A DNA stretch of 64,000 nucleotides from Deltaproteobacteria bacterium (GCA_026388695.1 JAPLJH010000078.1:1-64000); one strand, 5' to 3'; shown: positions 23,426-32,382, counted from the stretch's first letter. Translations and numbers: made by a program. The notes: generated by a model not told the origin, from the letters alone.

Positions 23426-24943
23426 CTAAAAGTAGTCAGCCCCTGCCGGACCTTGGCCAGGCCGTCGCTGAACATGGATTGAAACCCCTGCTCCTCGGCA
23501 ATCTTTCTTGCCCTCGTAGATGGGGAAATCCTCGCCCGCAGGCTGGTAGCCGAACTCGCTGAGCATCCCCTGCTTCTCCTTGCAATGCGGGCAGATGCAG
23601 CGCACCAGCCGCTGGGCCAGGACGCCGCGCAGGGAAGAGGAGATAAGAAAGCGCTCCACCCCCAAGTCGGTCATCCGCACCACGGCGGAGATGGCGTCGT
23701 TGGTGTGCAGGGTGGAGAAAACCAGATGGCCGGTGAGCGAGGACTGCACCGCGATCTCGGCGGTTTCCAGGTCGCGAATTTCGCCGATCATGATCACGTC
23801 CGGGTCCTGGCGGACAATGGAGCGCAGGCCCGAGGCAAAGGTCAGGCCGATCTCGGAGCGGACCTGGATCTGGTTTATGCCGTGCAATTGGTACTCCACC
23901 GGGTCTTCCACGGTGATAATCTTGTTGTCGCCGGTGTTGATCTGGTTGAGCGCGCAATACAGGGAGGTGGTCTTGCCGCTGCCCGTGGGGCCGGTGACCA
24001 GGATGATCCCGTCGGGCATGGCGATGAGGCGGCGGAACTCCTCCTCAATCCGGCTGCCCATGCCCAGTTTGACCAAATCCAAAATGATGGAGGCCTTTTC
24101 CAGGATACGGATCACCACGCCCTCGCCGAAGATGGTGGGCAGGGTGGAGACCCGCAGATCGATCTCGCGGCCCGAGACCCGCATGGAGATCTTGCCGTCC
24201 TGGGGCAGGCGCCGTTCGGCAATGTCGAGCCCGGCCAGGAGCTTGGTCCGGGAGATGATCGCGGGCTGCATGGCATGGGGCGGGATTTCGTAGTCGTGGA
24301 GGATGCCGTCGATGCGCAGCCGAATCCGCAGGCCGTCGGCAAAGGGTTCCAGGTGGATATCGCTGGCCCGCCGCGTCACCGCCGTATCGACCAGGTTGTT
24401 GACATACTTGATGACCGGCGCCTCGGAGGCCATGTCTTTGAGCTTGTCGATATCCGCCTCGTCGATGAGCGTGGCGGCGGCCTCGTTTTCCTGCTGGCCC
24501 AGTTGATAATGCTCGCGGATGAGATTCTTGAGCTGGGCCTCGCCGATGACCTGGATGCCAAAGGCCGAGGCCAGGGTGATCCGGGCGGAAGCGAGGATAT
24601 CGCCGTCCAAGGGATCGCTAGTCAAAAGGAAAGCATCGGCATCGCGACGGAAGAGGAGAAAGGGATGGTCTTTCAAAAAAAGCTGGGAGATGGGCGGGGT
24701 AAGAAACTCGTCTGCGTCCTGCGGCACATACACGGCAAGATCAAGCTGCTGGGCCAGGGCTGCGGCCAGATCCTCCTCGCTGATATAGCCCAACGAGAGC
24801 AGGATTTCCCCCAGCCTGCGGGAGACGGTTTCCTGATGGGCCAAGGCCCGCTCCAACTGGGCGGGCTGCAACCTGCCGTTGCCGACCAGCAGCGAACCGA
24901 TCTTTTCTTGTTTACGAAAGAAGGCGGATTGCGCAGATTGCAT
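23426..24943 (-). CDS. gspE: Type II secretion ATPase GspE with damaged C-terminus
   Basis: 505 aa. The N-terminal GspE domain (IGSLLVGNGRLQPAQLERAL) and the ATPase are intact: Walker A GPTGSGKTTSLY, Asp box ITVEDPVEYQL, Walker B PDVIMIGEIRDLETAEIAV, His box GHLVFSTLHTNDA. The first half of the zinc tetracysteine motif (CICPHC) is present. After GEDFPIYEGK the frame is wrong. The sequence continues KDCRGAGVSIHVQRRP to a stop, while the next frame encodes a genuine GspE tail, IAEEQGFQSMFSDGLAKVRQGLTTFSEVVRV. The segment between (second CxxC and about 40 residues) is missing. So a deletion plus frameshift is present, or an assembly error. Secretion activity is doubtful if real. Confidence 0.85.
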   Translation of the reverse strand: MQSAQSAFFRKQEKIGSLLVGNGRLQPAQLERALAHQETVSRRLGEILLSLGYISEEDLAAALAQQLDLAVYVPQDADEFLTPPISQLFLKDHPFLLFRRDADAFLLTSDPLDGDILASARITLASAFGIQVIGEAQLKNLIREHYQLGQQENEAAATLIDEADIDKLKDMASEAPVIKYVNNLVDTAVTRRASDIHLEPFADGLRIRLRIDGILHDYEIPPHAMQPAIISRTKLLAGLDIAERRLPQDGKISMRVSGREIDLRVSTLPTIFGEGVVIRILEKASIILDLVKLGMGSRIEEEFRRLIAMPDGIILVTGPTGSGKTTSLYCALNQINTGDNKIITVEDPVEYQLHGINQIQVRSEIGLTFASGLRSIVRQDPDVIMIGEIRDLETAEIAVQSSLTGHLVFSTLHTNDAISAVVRMTDLGVERFLISSSLRGVLAQRLVRCICPHCKEKQGMLSEFGYQPAGEDFPIYEGKKDCRGAGVSIHVQRRPGQGPAGADYF

Positions 24944-24973
24944 AGAAGAGCCGGGGGCCTTTGCCGGGAAGGG

Positions 24974-25408
24974 CTATTCCCAGCTACCGATATCGGCGTT
25001 TTCTTTTTCCCCGCCGGGCTGGTTGTCCTGCCCGTAGGAATAGATATCCACCTCGCCATGCTCGCCAGGGCTGCGGTAATGATAGGGATTGCCCCACGGG
25101 TCGTTGGGCACGGCCTTTTTCAGATAGGGGCCGTCCCATTTATCGAGCCCGCCGCCGCTGCCAGGATTGGCCGCCAGGGCGCTCAGGCCTTCCTGCTGGC
25201 TGGGGTAGCGGCCCACATCGAGCCGAAAGGCGTCCATGGCCGACATGAGCATTTCGATCTGGGTCTTGGCCGTCTTCTGCTGGGCCTTGCCCAGTTTGCC
25301 AAAAAGCTTTGGCCCGACCAGGGAGGCGATCAGCCCAAGAATGACCATGACGATCAATAACTCCATCAGGGAAAAGCCGCGCTGATTCTTCAGGTTTCGT
25401 TGTTTCAT
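24974..25408 (-). CDS. gspG: Type II secretion major pseudopilin GspG
   Basis: 144 aa, normal length. The leader NQRG|FSLMELLIVMVILGLIASLVGPKLF has the +5 Glu. The globular domain contains LDVGRYPSQQEGLSAL, WDGPYLKKAVPNDPWGNPYHYRSPGEHG and VDIYSYGQDN, including the calcium-binding region. It forms the shaft of the pseudopilus. It is the first gene of the operon, 30 nt before gspE. Confidence 0.96.
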   Translation of the reverse strand: MKQRNLKNQRGFSLMELLIVMVILGLIASLVGPKLFGKLGKAQQKTAKTQIEMLMSAMDAFRLDVGRYPSQQEGLSALAANPGSGGGLDKWDGPYLKKAVPNDPWGNPYHYRSPGEHGEVDIYSYGQDNQPGGEKENADIGSWE

Positions 25409-25666
25409 ATGGGTGCTTTCTGTCTGGCGAAGGTTATTGCCTTACCCCGGCGCGCTTGGCCCGGAACAAGGCGACGAATCAGGAAAAGACTCCATTGTGC
25501 TTACAATGGCGGGGGCAAAGGTGTCAAGAAAAAATGGGGCATTGTACCCAAAGCACGGCCGTGTTTTTTTGGCAAAAGGAGGAAACCAGATTCTGCCAGG
25601 AAAATAAATCTATCCATTTTCACTGTTCAAGAAAAGAATTTCATCTTTTTGGAAATTAATTGAATT

Positions 25667-25855
25667 TCATTTCTTATTTTTAAAATACACAGTCATTAAA
25701 TGAATAATAAAAATTACAATAAAAGCTATAAGGTATAAAAAAACAGTTTGTACAAAAGATTGTATCCCCCTTTCTTTAAAAACAAAAAAGCCAAGCATTA
25801 TGAATGAAAAAAATACAATCCCGTCAAACTTTGTCCATTTTTTATTGTCGTTCAT
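25667..25855 (-). CDS. Small AT-rich membrane protein
   Basis: 62 aa. Two hydrophobic segments (FDGIVFFSFIMLGFFVF and VFLYLIAFIVIFIIHLMTVYF) with a short basic turn suggest a helical hairpin in the inner membrane. The coding region is AT-rich against a GC-rich background, like the pair at 13644-14336. The ribosome binding site is weak. Function unknown; it may be recently acquired. Confidence 0.45.
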   Translation of the reverse strand: MNDNKKWTKFDGIVFFSFIMLGFFVFKERGIQSFVQTVFLYLIAFIVIFIIHLMTVYFKNKK

Positions 25856-25967
25856 TGTATTTATTCCAGCAAAAAAGAAAACAGATTTATTTTCCGTCAG
25901 GCACTCCAGCGCTTGACGGAAAAAACGGCCTCCCCGCAGCCCGACTGTCTAGGCCACATGACACACC

Positions 25968-27116
25968 TTACGGTTTGCGCCGCACCCGCATCAGCCGCCC
26001 GCCGACAATGGCCAGAATACCACACCCGGCGCTAAACAAAGCGCCCATCTTGGCCGCGCCCTGGATGAGCGGATCGGTGAACGCCTCGCCCGCCACGAAC
26101 AGGGCCACGGTCAGGCCCAGCCCGCCGATCATCCCGACCAGCAGCAGCTCCTTTTTGCCCACCTGGGCAGGCAACGGATAGCCGAGCTTTTTGCCCAGCA
26201 TGCCCATAGTGAAGATGCCGCCGGTCTTGCCGATGGCCAGCGAAGCAAAGACCAGCCAGGTGGCCACGCCCATGACGGCGAACTCCACCCCCGCGTTGGC
26301 CAGGCCGAACATGAACATCCCGAAATCCACCACCACCTTCCATTCGTGCTCAAACATGGCCAGCGGAGTGATGTCCCTGGGGTCTTCCTCAAAGAGATGC
26401 TTGTCTTCCCGTGGCGCATGGGGCAAGAAGGGCACGATGCAGACCAGGGCAAGGGCCGGATGGACATGGGCCTTGAACAACCCGACCCAGCTAAGCCCGC
26501 CGCCCAATAGGAGGTAAGGCCAATAGCTGGCGATCTTGCTGCGCCGCAGCAAAAAGGCGATGCCCATCCCGGCCAGGGTCAGCCCCAACCATTGCGGGGC
26601 CATGGGATGCAGCGGGTCCGGGTAGAAGATGGCGATGATGCCAAGACCTATGGCGTCATCGGCTATGGCCAGCAGCAACAGGAAAGAAACCGCGGGATGC
26701 CGCCTGCCGAAAACCACGCTGGCGCCAAGCCAGGCCAGGGCGATATCGGTGGCAGTGGGAATGCCCCAGCCCCGGCTGAGCGAGGGTGCGCCGATCAGCG
26801 CGTTAAGGCTCAGGTAGACGAGCACCGGGCCGGTCACCCCGCCCAGTGTTGCCAGCAGGGGGTTCACCGCCTTGCGCAGGGGATGAAGATCCCCGCCGGG
26901 CAGGCAGCTCTGGGTAATCTCCGCCGCGGCCATGCCGAAAAACAGCACCATGAACAATTCGTTGGTGAGGAAGTGGAAGCTGAGCGGTCCGAGCAGGGGC
27001 GCCTGGTTGAATTGGCGGTAGCCTTCCGGCGAGAGGTTGGCCCAGATCAGGGCGACTCCGACCCCGGCAAGCAGCGGGACGGAAAATTCCCGAAGCAGAT
27101 TAAGACGTTTTTTCAC
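25968..27116 (-). CDS. nhaA: Na+/H+ antiporter NhaA
   Basis: 382 aa, about eleven or twelve membrane helices. The ion-binding Asp pair is visible in LLAIADDAIGLGIIAIFY and the TM4 unwound motif in IPTATDIALAW. Other family blocks are NELFMVLFFGMAAAEI and VVVDFGMFMFGLANAGVEF. The protein exchanges internal sodium for external protons at the inner membrane. It lies 122 nt downstream of the receiver gene on the same strand; a functional link is not shown. Confidence 0.95.
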   Translation of the reverse strand: MKKRLNLLREFSVPLLAGVGVALIWANLSPEGYRQFNQAPLLGPLSFHFLTNELFMVLFFGMAAAEITQSCLPGGDLHPLRKAVNPLLATLGGVTGPVLVYLSLNALIGAPSLSRGWGIPTATDIALAWLGASVVFGRRHPAVSFLLLLAIADDAIGLGIIAIFYPDPLHPMAPQWLGLTLAGMGIAFLLRRSKIASYWPYLLLGGGLSWVGLFKAHVHPALALVCIVPFLPHAPREDKHLFEEDPRDITPLAMFEHEWKVVVDFGMFMFGLANAGVEFAVMGVATWLVFASLAIGKTGGIFTMGMLGKKLGYPLPAQVGKKELLLVGMIGGLGLTVALFVAGEAFTDPLIQGAAKMGALFSAGCGILAIVGGRLMRVRRKP

Positions 27117-27238
27117 GATTTATCCCTTTATCCCGTGTTGACTGGCCGAAGAGACGCTCTCTGCCTTACGCCGCAACAAAAAATCCGCGCCCAACCAACC
27201 ATATCAAAAACCCATCTCCGGTCAAGGGGAAACGCCCT

Positions 27239-27607
27239 TTACTTTGCCCCGGCTTCGTTGATTCTGGTAATCAATTCGCCAATGTCCACCGGCTTCATCA
27301 GGTAGTCGAACAGGCCGCGCTGCATGCCGATGATGCCGCTTTCGGTGGAGCCGTGTCCGGTGAGGATGATCACCTGGATCTTGGGATCGTGCTGCTTGAT
27401 CAGGTCCAGGGCGGCGAGGCCGTCTATCCCCGGCATCATCAGGTCGAGGAGGACCACGTCCGGCCGCCAGTCCGCAGCGAGTACTGCCATCGCTTCCTGG
27501 GCCCCGCCCACGGCCTTGGCGGCAAAGCCCCGCAGCTCCAAGCGCTCCGCCAGGGTGGTGCCGAAATCTAGTTCATCGTCAACAATCAGAATTCTATGCG
27601 CGGTCAT
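27239..27607 (-). CDS. Stand-alone response-regulator receiver
   Basis: 122 aa, receiver only. Acidic pair in ILIVDDELDF, phosphoacceptor Asp in VVLLDLMMPGIDG, Thr in IILTGHGS and Lys in DYLMKPVDI. There is no output domain, so it must act by protein contact or as a phosphate relay. It overlaps the 3' end of the upstream Cache kinase by 14 nt, its likely partner. It closely resembles the receivers at 32426, 34897 and 40041. Confidence 0.92.
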   Translation of the reverse strand: MTAHRILIVDDELDFGTTLAERLELRGFAAKAVGGAQEAMAVLAADWRPDVVLLDLMMPGIDGLAALDLIKQHDPKIQVIILTGHGSTESGIIGMQRGLFDYLMKPVDIGELITRINEAGAK

Positions 27608-29336
27608 TGCTCTCGCCCTCGCTGCCTTCGCTATACACTGGAAAGGTGATGATAAAAGTGGTGCCCACCCCGACCTCGCTGCTCACCTCGATCTTGCCGC
27701 CCATTTTCTGCACGAGGCCATAGGTGATGGACAGGCCCAGGCCGGTGCCCTTTTTCTCCTCATTGCCCTTGGTGGTGAAAAACGGCTCGAAGATATTTTT
27801 CAAGACATCCGGCGCAATCCCCGGCCCGGTGTCGGAGATGGCCACCATGACCGTCTTGTTATTTTCCCGGCGCGAGGTGATGTGAATTTCGCCGTCGTTG
27901 CGGATCGCGTCGATGGCGTTGTTGATCACGTTCAAAAACACCTGTTGCAATTGGCCATGGTCCGCCCGGATGACCGGCAGGTTTTCCTGGAGTTGCAGGA
28001 TAACATGGATGTTGCGGTAGGCCGCGTCTTTTTCCAGAAAACTCAAGACCTCCTGGAGGATCTCATTGAGCTGCACCAAGGTCAGGGAGGTTTCCATCCG
28101 CCGGGCAAAGCCCAAAAGCCGATGGGTGATGGTCCTCGCCCGAACCACGGCATTTTGCAGGGAACCCAGCTGATCGAGAAACTTCTCCCGATGGCTAAAG
28201 TTCTGATCCAGACCGACCAGATCCTGCATCAGCCCGGCCTTTTCCCCGATGATCGCCAGGGGGTTGTTGATCTCGTGGGCAACGCCTGCGGCCAGCCGAC
28301 CGATGGAGGCCAGCTTGTTGGAGTGTTCGGTTTCGCTCAAAATCGCGTCCCGCGTTTCATCGGCCTCCCGGAATTTGCCCGCCAGAAAGCGCGACAGCCA
28401 GACAACCATCCCGCCCGAGGCAAGAAAACAGAGGGTGAGGGTCAGCAGCAACCGAGCCTTGAAGGAATGCCAGATCTTCCGCGCCTCGGCCCCCTGTTGG
28501 TCCAGAACCAGCAGCCAGGGCGTGTTCTGTATCCGGCTCACGGCCCGGTAAAAGCTGCTGTCCCCGCGCATCTCCTCAAAAATAAGGATGTCGTTCTGCT
28601 TAGGCTTGCGGGTGAGCTGAAAATCATCCATGGCCCCGCCATGGTAGCGGGAGGCGCTTTGCAACTTGCCGCTGTCGTTGATGAGAAAGATGTCCTCCAG
28701 GGCCTCGGTATCGGCCAGGGCGAGAAACCGATCCAGGGTCTCGGTGTCGATACTTGCCCTCAGCACCCAATACTGCTCCGAATAGGGGTCCTTCTTGCTG
28801 GCGGCCACCACAAAATGGGGAACATTGCGGAAGCCGGTGAACACCTCGCTCACATACATCCGGCGGGTCAGAGCCTTATGAAACCAGAGGCTGTCGCTGT
28901 AATCCTTACCCACCAGACCGCCGTAGGGGCCGACGTAGGCGCTCTGGATGCCGTCCGGCCCGACCACGCTCAGATCAACCAACCCTTGATGCTCCTTCTT
29001 GAGCTGCTTGAATATCTGCTCCAGCTTCTTGCTGTCGGAGAGATCCTCGAAGGCGTAGGAATCAATAACCACGGTGATCGCCGCCTCCAGTTTTTCCAGA
29101 TAGGCGCTGATGGTCGCCCTGGCGCTTTCCGCGTTCCAGCGCGCGTTGGCATGGGAATCCTCGCGCAGGAGCTGCTGGTACTGGATAAAATTGAGGCCCG
29201 AGGTGATGGACAGGGGGATCAGGGTGATGGCCAGCATCACGATGAGCAGGCTGTTGCGCATGCAGCGATACCGCGCCTTGGGAGAAAGATCTCGGCTGGA
29301 CGGGCCGCAAAACAGGGGAAACTTGCTCTTGATCAT
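27594..29336 (-). CDS. Cache-domain sensor histidine kinase (NtrB-like)
   Basis: 580 aa. Two membrane helices (about 28-46 and 295-315) enclose an extracytoplasmic dCache-type sensor (LVDLSVVGPDGIQSAYVGPYGG, YVSEVFTGFRNVPHFVVAASKK). HisKA carries the phosphorylated His in [18 protein letters not shown]. The ATPase domain shows the N box (FLNVINNAIDAI), G1 (DTGPGIAPDV), F (FEPFFTTK) and G2 (GTGLGLSITYG) boxes. The kinase at 33190-34869 is a paralogue. Its start overlaps the NifX-like gene by four nt. Confidence 0.93.
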   Translation of the reverse strand: MIKSKFPLFCGPSSRDLSPKARYRCMRNSLLIVMLAITLIPLSITSGLNFIQYQQLLREDSHANARWNAESARATISAYLEKLEAAITVVIDSYAFEDLSDSKKLEQIFKQLKKEHQGLVDLSVVGPDGIQSAYVGPYGGLVGKDYSDSLWFHKALTRRMYVSEVFTGFRNVPHFVVAASKKDPYSEQYWVLRASIDTETLDRFLALADTEALEDIFLINDSGKLQSASRYHGGAMDDFQLTRKPKQNDILIFEEMRGDSSFYRAVSRIQNTPWLLVLDQQGAEARKIWHSFKARLLLTLTLCFLASGGMVVWLSRFLAGKFREADETRDAILSETEHSNKLASIGRLAAGVAHEINNPLAIIGEKAGLMQDLVGLDQNFSHREKFLDQLGSLQNAVVRARTITHRLLGFARRMETSLTLVQLNEILQEVLSFLEKDAAYRNIHVILQLQENLPVIRADHGQLQQVFLNVINNAIDAIRNDGEIHITSRRENNKTVMVAISDTGPGIAPDVLKNIFEPFFTTKGNEEKKGTGLGLSITYGLVQKMGGKIEVSSEVGVGTTFIITFPVYSEGSEGESNDRA

Positions 29337-29686
29337 GACACCCCACTCCTCTCGGTTTCCGACCGGAGAATAGCCCCCGATCGCAGTTGTTTGGCCATGG
29401 CCAGAGCGATGGCTTGGGCTGCAGGGCCGATCACCCGGTCGATCACCTCGATTTTCTTCCAGACCAGATACTGAAAATGCGATTCCTCAATGCCGCCGCA
29501 GATCACCAGGGAGGCCTCTTCCCGGATGATCAGACTGCACAGCTCGTCGCTCCCCGGCCCCGGCAGCAGGACGGTACGCGGCTCCCCCGAAATCTTGCCC
29601 CGGACGATCTTGGCGATGAGCACCTCGGTGGCCAGGTCGAAGCGCGGGGCAATATCGTTGCTCTGTAAGGTTACTAAGATCTTCAT
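29333..29686 (-). CDS. NifX/NifB-like (dinitrogenase cofactor family) protein
   Basis: 117 aa. The pattern MKILVTLQSNDIAPRFDLATEVLIAKI ... SLVICGGIEESHFQYLVWKKIEVID matches the small family that includes NifX, NafY and MTH1175-like proteins, which bind iron-molybdenum type clusters or relatives. It has one Cys-Gly-Gly turn. It sits between the sigma-54 activator (six nt) and the Cache kinase (overlap), an odd place for a cofactor protein. A sensory or scaffolding role in the signalling operon is possible. No nif genes are visible. Confidence 0.8.
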   Translation of the reverse strand: MKILVTLQSNDIAPRFDLATEVLIAKIVRGKISGEPRTVLLPGPGSDELCSLIIREEASLVICGGIEESHFQYLVWKKIEVIDRVIGPAAQAIALAMAKQLRSGAILRSETERSGVS

Positions 29687-29692
29687 GCTGTC

Positions 29693-31093
29693 TTACCCAA
29701 GCTCATACTCCTTCATCTTCCGCCACAGGGTGGTCCGCCCCCAGCCAAGCTTCTTTGCCGCTCCGGTCCGGCTGCCGCCGGTCTGCATGAGCGCGGTGAG
29801 GATCTGCTTCTTCTCGATGGCGCTCCAGCTCGAAGCGTTATCCGGTATCTCCGGCACCGCCACTCCCGCCGTCTTTTCCCCGGATTCCCTAGACACCGAC
29901 ACATCCTTCGCCCGAGGCGCCTTGCCTGCGTCGGCAAGCACATAGGGGGGCAGATGCTCCACCTCGATGACCTCGCCCCTACAGATATTGACCCCGTATT
30001 CGATGATATTACGCAGCTCGCGGACGTTGCCGGGGTAGCGATAGCTGTTCAGTAGGCGCAGGGCTTGGGCAGAAAGCCTTTTCACGCCTTTGCTAAAGCT
30101 GGCGGCAAACATCTGGAGAAAATGATCGATGAGCAGCCGTACATCGCCATCCCGCTCGCGAAGCGCCGGGAGATGCACCCGCAGAACATTGAGGCGGAAA
30201 AACAGGTCTTCCCGGAACTTGCCCTCCTGCACCAGCTGCTTCAGGTCGCGGTGGGTGCCGGTGATCAGCCGCACATCGACCCGGACCTTCTTCTGGCTGC
30301 CCAGGGGAAAGAATTCGCGGTCATCAAGAACAGTGAGCAACTTTACCTGGAGCGGCAGGGGCAGATCGCCGATCTCGGTGAGAAAGATGGTGCCGCCCTG
30401 GGCCAACTGGAACATGCCGTGCTTGTCGGCGTGCGCCCCGGTGAAAGCGCCGCGCATATGGCCGAAAAGCTCGGATTCGAGCAGGCTTTCCGGCAGCGCC
30501 CCGCAGTTGACCTTGATGAACGGATACTTGCTGCGTTTGGAGGCCTGGTGGACCGCTTCGGCCAGGAGGTCTTTACCTGTGCCGGTTTCCCCGGTGATCA
30601 GCACCGAGGAATCGGTGTGGGCGAGAACCGGCAGGAGTTCAAAGATCTCCTGCATCTTCGGGCTGTGCCCGAGAAGGCCCTTGGCCGGGCCCGCCTCCTT
30701 CTTGCGGTCGATCTCCTGAAAAACGGTGATGTCTTCCAAAACCAGAACCAGGGCCTGCCGCCCCTGCCCGGGCTCCACCACCGGAGTGGCGGTGAAACGC
30801 ATGGGAATCTTCTTGCGGTTCAGGCCGAGGATATCGCCCTCGATGCTGCACGAAACTCCGGCCTCCAAGGCCTGACGGAAGACCTGATCGTTTCTGCCGA
30901 AGCTGCTGTGCAGCACATAGTCACAGGATATGCCGCGAGACTCCTCGCCGGAATACCCGGTAAGCGCCTCGAGAAAACGGTTCATCATGATGATCCGCAG
31001 ATCCTGATCCACAAGGGCGATCCCATGCGGCACCCCATTGAGGATATCAATAAGATCGGGGCGGAAGGTGTTGGTTTCTTCGGTTTCTGTCAT
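29693..31093 (-). CDS. Sigma-54-dependent transcriptional activator (PAS-AAA-Fis)
   Basis: 466 aa. An N-terminal PAS domain (about 10-125: ILNGVPHGIALVDQDLRIIMMNRFLEALTGY) replaces the usual receiver. The AAA+ domain shows Walker A GETGTGKDLLAEA, the sigma-54 contact loop GAFTGA and ELFGHMRGAF. The switch region normally reading DEI has TEI here (GGTIFLTEIGDLPL). A Fis-type HTH ends the protein (ILTALMQTGGSRTGAAKKLGWGRTTLWRKMKEY). It is divergent from the operon starting at 31563, whose promoter is sigma-54 type, and is the obvious candidate regulator. Confidence 0.93.
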   Translation of the reverse strand: MTETEETNTFRPDLIDILNGVPHGIALVDQDLRIIMMNRFLEALTGYSGEESRGISCDYVLHSSFGRNDQVFRQALEAGVSCSIEGDILGLNRKKIPMRFTATPVVEPGQGRQALVLVLEDITVFQEIDRKKEAGPAKGLLGHSPKMQEIFELLPVLAHTDSSVLITGETGTGKDLLAEAVHQASKRSKYPFIKVNCGALPESLLESELFGHMRGAFTGAHADKHGMFQLAQGGTIFLTEIGDLPLPLQVKLLTVLDDREFFPLGSQKKVRVDVRLITGTHRDLKQLVQEGKFREDLFFRLNVLRVHLPALRERDGDVRLLIDHFLQMFAASFSKGVKRLSAQALRLLNSYRYPGNVRELRNIIEYGVNICRGEVIEVEHLPPYVLADAGKAPRAKDVSVSRESGEKTAGVAVPEIPDNASSWSAIEKKQILTALMQTGGSRTGAAKKLGWGRTTLWRKMKEYELG

Positions 31094-31365
31094 TGGCCTC
31101 GGACCATTGAGTCTCTAAAAAAGCTCTAAAAGTTCCCTCCCCTCTCCCGCAGAAGGAGGGGAGGCAAAATGACTGGGCCGGCAACCCCAGATTGTTTCAC
31201 ATTGTCCATACATGTTCCAGATACAATACCATGGACCATGTCGTCAATCTTTTTTTCGCGACCTGCGTTGACCAGCCTTCCCCGCGCCACAGAAGAAACG
31301 GCGCGATCATTCTCGCTTGCCGCCCATCCCACAGCCAGAACAGCGGGCACATTCCACAACCGCGC
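31094..31365. other. Divergent intergenic region, left part
   Basis: Contains a GC-rich hairpin (CCTCCCCTC ... GAGGGGAGG, about 31135-31163) in the leader of the sigma-54 activator, and one TGTTTCAC box at 31193-31200. The minus-strand ORF at 31126-31449 runs through the promoter region and is rejected. Confidence 0.5.
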
Positions 31366-31428
31366 TGTTTCACGCCTGGCCCGCATATGTTCCCTGTTGT
31401 TCCACAATGTTTTCAAGATATGTTTCAC
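31366..31428 (+). promoter_or_regulatory. Putative activator sites: TGTTYCAC repeats
   Basis: Three direct TGTTYCAC boxes at 31366-31373, 31398-31405 and 31421-31428, with a fourth at 31193-31200. They lie about 55-110 bp upstream of the -24 element, the usual distance for enhancer-binding proteins. Which protein binds is inferred from gene position only. Confidence 0.45.
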
Positions 31429-31477
31429 TGCCAGAGCATATTTTATCAACTTACTGTTTTTATTACAAATTCACCAG

Positions 31478-31493
31478 TGGCACGATCCTTGTA
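31478..31493 (+). promoter_or_regulatory. Sigma-54 promoter (-24/-12)
   Basis: TGGCAC-GATCC-TTGTA matches the consensus TGGCAC-N5-TTGCW at every position except one, with correct GG-to-GC/GT spacing. It lies 70 nt before the first gene of the plus-strand signalling operon. Confidence 0.8.
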
Positions 31494-31562
31494 TTGCAAC
31501 AGGACAACAGCGCACGACCATTCCGATGCGCAGGAAACATCTCACACTTTGCGGAGGTTGCC

Positions 31563-31862
31563 ATGAACACATCACTCAACGCCTTTCAGAAATGGATGAC
31601 TGCCATCACCTTTGCCGAGGCCGGCGAATGGGAAACTGCCAAAAACATGATGCCCGTCGGTATTCGCAGCAGGGCGATCAGTCAATTCCAGAAAATCTTC
31701 ATGGCCGCAGCCTTTGCCGAAGAGGGTCTCCATGCCGAGGCCATCCGCCTCGCCGAGTGCCCAGACCTTCAGGCGCCGAGCGCCGATGAGTTCCTCCAGT
31801 CCCTTGGCTTGGGCGGCATCCGCATGACCTACGGCGTATTCGCCACTGAGTCCGCCCGCTAA
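31563..31862 (+). CDS. Small protein with tandem FAEAGE-type motifs
   Basis: 99 aa; the ATG at 31563 follows GGAGG by seven nt, so the longer ORF-track start is wrong. The motif AITFAEAGEWETAKNMM near the N-terminus recurs more loosely as AAAFAEEGLHAEAIRLA after a Gln/Phe linker. Both look like half-TPR helices. Closely similar motifs end the next two proteins. It is the first gene after the sigma-54 promoter, so it should be strongly regulated. No named family is recognised; a protein-docking role is inferred from the shared motif. Confidence 0.7.
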   Translation: MNTSLNAFQKWMTAITFAEAGEWETAKNMMPVGIRSRAISQFQKIFMAAAFAEEGLHAEAIRLAECPDLQAPSADEFLQSLGLGGIRMTYGVFATESAR

Positions 31863-31884
31863 AGCACTGCCGGGCCAGGTAACC

Positions 31885-32382
31885 ATGCAGGCAACCGCGC
31901 TCATTGTTTCAAACGACGCAGGCTTTGCAGAAACAATGCAAGCCCTGCTGCAAGGCTGGGGGATGACGGTGGCGTTGTCCGGAGAATCGGCCTCGCCGCC
32001 GGGAACAGAGATTGTGCTGCTCGATATCCGGCAGGCCAGCAACGAGGGGCCGCACCCGCTCCTGGCCATCCGGGAGAAAATGCCCGCAGCCGAGATCATC
32101 CTCATCAACCGGCCGGACAATATCCCGCTCTCCATCGCCGGGATGCAGGCCGGGGCGGCCGATGAACTCATCGCCCCGTTTGACACCAGCACCCTGAAAA
32201 ACTCCATCTCCACAGCCATTGGGCGGTGGAAAAAACGGCAGGGGAAAAAATCGTTGTTCCAGCGCTTCGGAGACGCCATGGCTGCCGCGACCTTTGCCCA
32301 GGCCGGCGAGTTTGACACCGCCCTCTCCATGCTGGACAGCGAAGAGGAAGAGACCCTCCCCGCCAACCGGAAAAACCCATAG
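31885..32382 (+). CDS. Degenerate receiver with C-terminal FAQAGE motif
   Basis: 165 aa. The first 115 residues have receiver-like alternation (ATALIVSNDAGFAETMQALLQGW, EIVLLDIRQAS, AEIILINRPD). The acidic pair is reduced to ND, and the conserved Lys is missing (IAPFD), although an Asp remains at the phosphorylation position. Phosphate chemistry is therefore doubtful and it may be a pseudo-receiver. The tail MAAATFAQAGEFDTALSML matches the motif of the neighbouring proteins. It sits 22 nt after the first gene. Confidence 0.7.
   Translation: MQATALIVSNDAGFAETMQALLQGWGMTVALSGESASPPGTEIVLLDIRQASNEGPHPLLAIREKMPAAEIILINRPDNIPLSIAGMQAGAADELIAPFDTSTLKNSISTAIGRWKKRQGKKSLFQRFGDAMAAATFAQAGEFDTALSMLDSEEEETLPANRKNP

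Noticed and set aside
31126-31449. 107-aa minus-strand ORF in the divergent control region
   Set aside because: Covers the sigma-54 activator leader and UAS-like boxes; no ribosome binding site.
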